Of a stretch of DNA of 64,000 nucleotides, positions 62,681-64,000 are shown in pieces. Each line of letters begins with the position of its first letter. Position 1 is the stretch's first letter. The notes beneath the pieces were generated by a model. The model was not told the DNA's origin. It ran no database searches and saw nothing but the letters and a program-made list of their open reading frames with translations. Both the position numbers and the translations under genes were made by a program. This DNA comes from Roseateles puraquae (GTDB taxonomy: Bacteria; Pseudomonadota; Gammaproteobacteria; Burkholderiales; Burkholderiaceae_C), in NCBI RefSeq assembly GCF_002205845.1, contig NZ_NISI01000006.1, positions 425,220-489,219 of the forward strand. The letters are read 5' to 3'.

Positions 62681-62705
62681 GTGCTATCGCCTTCTGAAAA
62701 TGACA
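62681..62705 (-). repeat. Terminal inverted repeat (IRi) of the Tn5053/Tn402-type element
   Basis: Read on the minus strand it begins TGTCATTTTCAGAAG and ends GCAC, like the 25-bp repeats of Tn5053/Tn402 as I remember them, with about three mismatches. It marks the outer edge of the mercury transposon; sequence beyond 62705 is target DNA. The 5 bases outside are CCGCC; the partner repeat is missing so a target duplication cannot be checked. Confidence 0.8.
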
Positions 62706-62757
62706 CCGCCGGCAGCGAAAACCATTGCTCAGCGCGGAAGGAAACCGTAAAGTAATC

Positions 62758-62778
62758 AACGTACAGCCAAGGTACGTT
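62758..62778. repeat. Inverted repeat before the serine recombinase gene
   Basis: AACGTAC (62758-62764) and GTACGTT (62772-62778) are perfect arms around AGCCAAG, two bases before the recombinase ATG. It may be a recombinase binding or res subsite, or an autoregulatory operator. Confidence 0.5.
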
Positions 62779-62780
62779 TG

Positions 62781-63374
62781 ATGATCATCGGCTACGCCCG
62801 GGTCAGCACCCAGGACCAGAACCCTCAACTGCAGCTCGACGCGCTGGCCGGCGCGACGTGCGAGCAAGTCTTTCACGAGACCGCCACCGGTGCCTTCCGC
62901 GATCGGCCGGAACTCACGGCGTGCCTGCGCACCCTCCGCAAGGGCGACACCCTGGTGGTCTGGAAGCTGGATCGCCTGGCTCGATCCCTGAAGGACCTCG
63001 TCGAGATCGTGCATGACCTCAACCACCGTGGCGTCGGCTTTCGCTCGCTGACCGAGTCCATCGACACCACCAGTTCAGGCGGCCGGCTCGTCTTCCACAT
63101 CTTCGGCGCCCTGGCCGAGTTCGAGCACAGCCTGATCAAAGAACGGACCATCGCCGGCCTCGCCGCCGCCCGTGCGCGTGGGCGCAAGGGTGGGCGCAAG
63201 CCGGCGCTCTCACCCACCGACGTACGCAAAGCCGCCGCCATGCTGTCGGACCCCAAGATCACCAAGGCCGAAGTCGCCAAGCACTTCAGCGTGAGCCGCG
63301 TGACGCTGAATGCGGCGCTCGCCCGCGCCGGCATTCCGGACCCCCAGGTGGCCGCCACGAAGGCGCCTGCATGA
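62781..63374 (+). CDS. Serine recombinase (resolvase/invertase family)
   Basis: A 197-residue enzyme with the full catalytic domain: MIIGYARVSTQDQNP (nucleophile Ser), FRDRPELTACLRTLRKGDTL, VVWKLDRLARSLKDLVEIV and SGGRLVFHIFGALAEFE. A long E-helix (KERTIAGLAAARARGRKGGR) and a C-terminal HTH (KAEVAKHFSVSRVTLNAAL) follow. It resembles Tn3-type resolvases. It lies just outside the mer transposon end, so it belongs to the older host element. It is intact, unlike the tniR stump. Confidence 0.92.
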   Translation: MIIGYARVSTQDQNPQLQLDALAGATCEQVFHETATGAFRDRPELTACLRTLRKGDTLVVWKLDRLARSLKDLVEIVHDLNHRGVGFRSLTESIDTTSSGGRLVFHIFGALAEFEHSLIKERTIAGLAAARARGRKGGRKPALSPTDVRKAAAMLSDPKITKAEVAKHFSVSRVTLNAALARAGIPDPQVAATKAPA

Positions 63375-63411
63375 CCATTTCTAAGAAACGCACCACACCC
63401 TTCCAGCGCCC

Positions 63412-63905
63412 ATGACCAACGAAGAACTCAAGAAGACCCTGTGGGATGCGGCGAACAAGCTGCGCGGTTCCGTCTCAGCGGCCGAGTACAAGTACCCCGT
63501 TCTCGGGCTCGTCTTCCTCAAGTACGTCTCCGACCTGTTCGACGCGCACGCGGAGGTGATCCGACAGCGCCTCGCCGATCCGGCCTCGGACATCTACATC
63601 GAAGACAAGGCAACGCGCCAAGAGGCCGAAGCCAGCTTCGTCACCGACAAGACCTTCTACGACCAGGACAACGTGTTCTGGGTGCCGCCGGGCTCTCACT
63701 TCGGCGTGCTGCTGAAGCAAGGCACAGACCCTGAGTTGCCGCAGCTCCTCGACGCTGCGATGGGCGACATCGAGGCTGAGAATCCAAGTCTGAAGGGCGT
63801 GCTGTATCGCGAGTTCTCGCGCTTGGCGCTCGGCCCTGGCAAGTTGAACGACCTGATGGTTGTCGTCGCACGGCTCAAGTTCGATCCGAAGCAGCACGGC
63901 AGTCG
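63412..63905 (+). pseudogene. hsdM: hsdM (type I restriction-modification methyltransferase) cut by an insertion element
   Basis: The frame encodes the HsdM N-terminal helical domain: TNEELKKTLWDAANKLRGSV, YKYPVLGLVFLKYVSDLF, DNVFWVPPGSHF and FSRLALGPGKLNDLMVV. After about codon 164 (LKFDPKQHGS) the sequence becomes the terminal repeat of an IS3-family element. The catalytic NPPF domain is not in the window. The type I system is therefore disrupted here unless the remainder is expressed otherwise. Confidence 0.85.
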
Positions 63906-64000
63906 TGAATCGCCCCGGGTTTCGAGGAGGCTCAACACTCTGAGAGGATTGAGCCATGAGCAAGTCGAACAAGTTCTCGCCCGAGGTGCGTGAGCGCGCA
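63906..64000 (+). mobile_element. Left end of an IS3-family insertion sequence (runs off window)
   Basis: The terminal repeat starts TGAATCGCCCCGGGTTTC, with the TGAnnnGCCCCGGG pattern common to betaproteobacterial IS3-group elements. A transposase OrfA start lies 50 bases inside. The element interrupts hsdM. The right end is outside the window. Confidence 0.8.
63956..64000 (+). CDS. IS3-family transposase OrfA, N-terminus (partial)
   Basis: The frame begins MSKSNKFSPEVRERA, the usual N-terminus of IS3-family OrfA helix-turn-helix proteins, and runs off the window after 15 codons. OrfA is normally joined to OrfB by a programmed -1 frameshift. Confidence 0.75.
   Translation, partial: MSKSNKFSPEVRERA

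Overview
The window is high-GC DNA of a betaproteobacterium. A Burkholderiales organism related to Rubrivivax, Leptothrix or Ideonella is most likely. The pointers are a PEP-CTERM protein, a QueE with the CX14CX2C cluster motif known from Burkholderia, an OmpW porin, and typical Tn21/Tn5053-type mercury genes. This placement is inference from gene content.

Bases 1-27546 look like ordinary chromosome. In order: a LytTR-type two-component pair, ssb, a HipBA-type toxin-antitoxin pair, a YdeI/OmdA-like protein, a secreted M20 peptidase and a very large periplasmic-propeller diguanylate cyclase. Next is a tripartite MacAB-like ABC system divergent from an NtrC-type regulator and its kinase, with a good sigma-54 promoter in front of the ABC genes. 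Then come a membrane-tethered receiver protein, a GAF protein, an MFS pump with a MerR-type promoter, queuosine genes (a three-domain QueD-like protein and QueE), a PEP-CTERM protein, OmpW, an SGNH lipoprotein, a MazG-like protein, a DnaQ-like exonuclease and an acetyltransferase.

Bases of about 27547 to the right edge are an accessory island with no integrase visible in the window. It is packed with conflict, defence and resistance genes: a Sel1-repeat protein, an Rhs polymorphic toxin with two candidate immunity genes, a Gabija-like OLD nuclease plus helicase pair, a RES-Xre toxin-antitoxin pair, and an uncharacterised two-gene unit with a repeated operator. After these comes a cassette of a UmuD-like regulator, a DUF5131 three-Cys protein, two TcmP partner proteins and a TIGR02391-type protein. 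This cassette is my best candidate for a poorly described system. A heterodimeric ABC exporter with a decaying phosphotransferase gene and a seven-gene chromate operon follow.

The right end is a truncated Tn5053/Tn402-type mercury transposon. Its terminal repeat, merR, merTPCADE, a deleted urf2 and the 3' end of tniR remain, and the rest of the tni genes is gone. The tniR stump is fused to a DUF932 gene fragment from plasmid or ICE DNA. Beyond the transposon end lie a second serine recombinase and an hsdM gene cut by an IS3-family element that runs off the window.

Most genes are short-spaced or overlapping operons. Coordinates of starts were adjusted by eye using ribosome-binding sites, signal peptides and overlaps. 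Family assignments rest on motif recognition, not on database searches.
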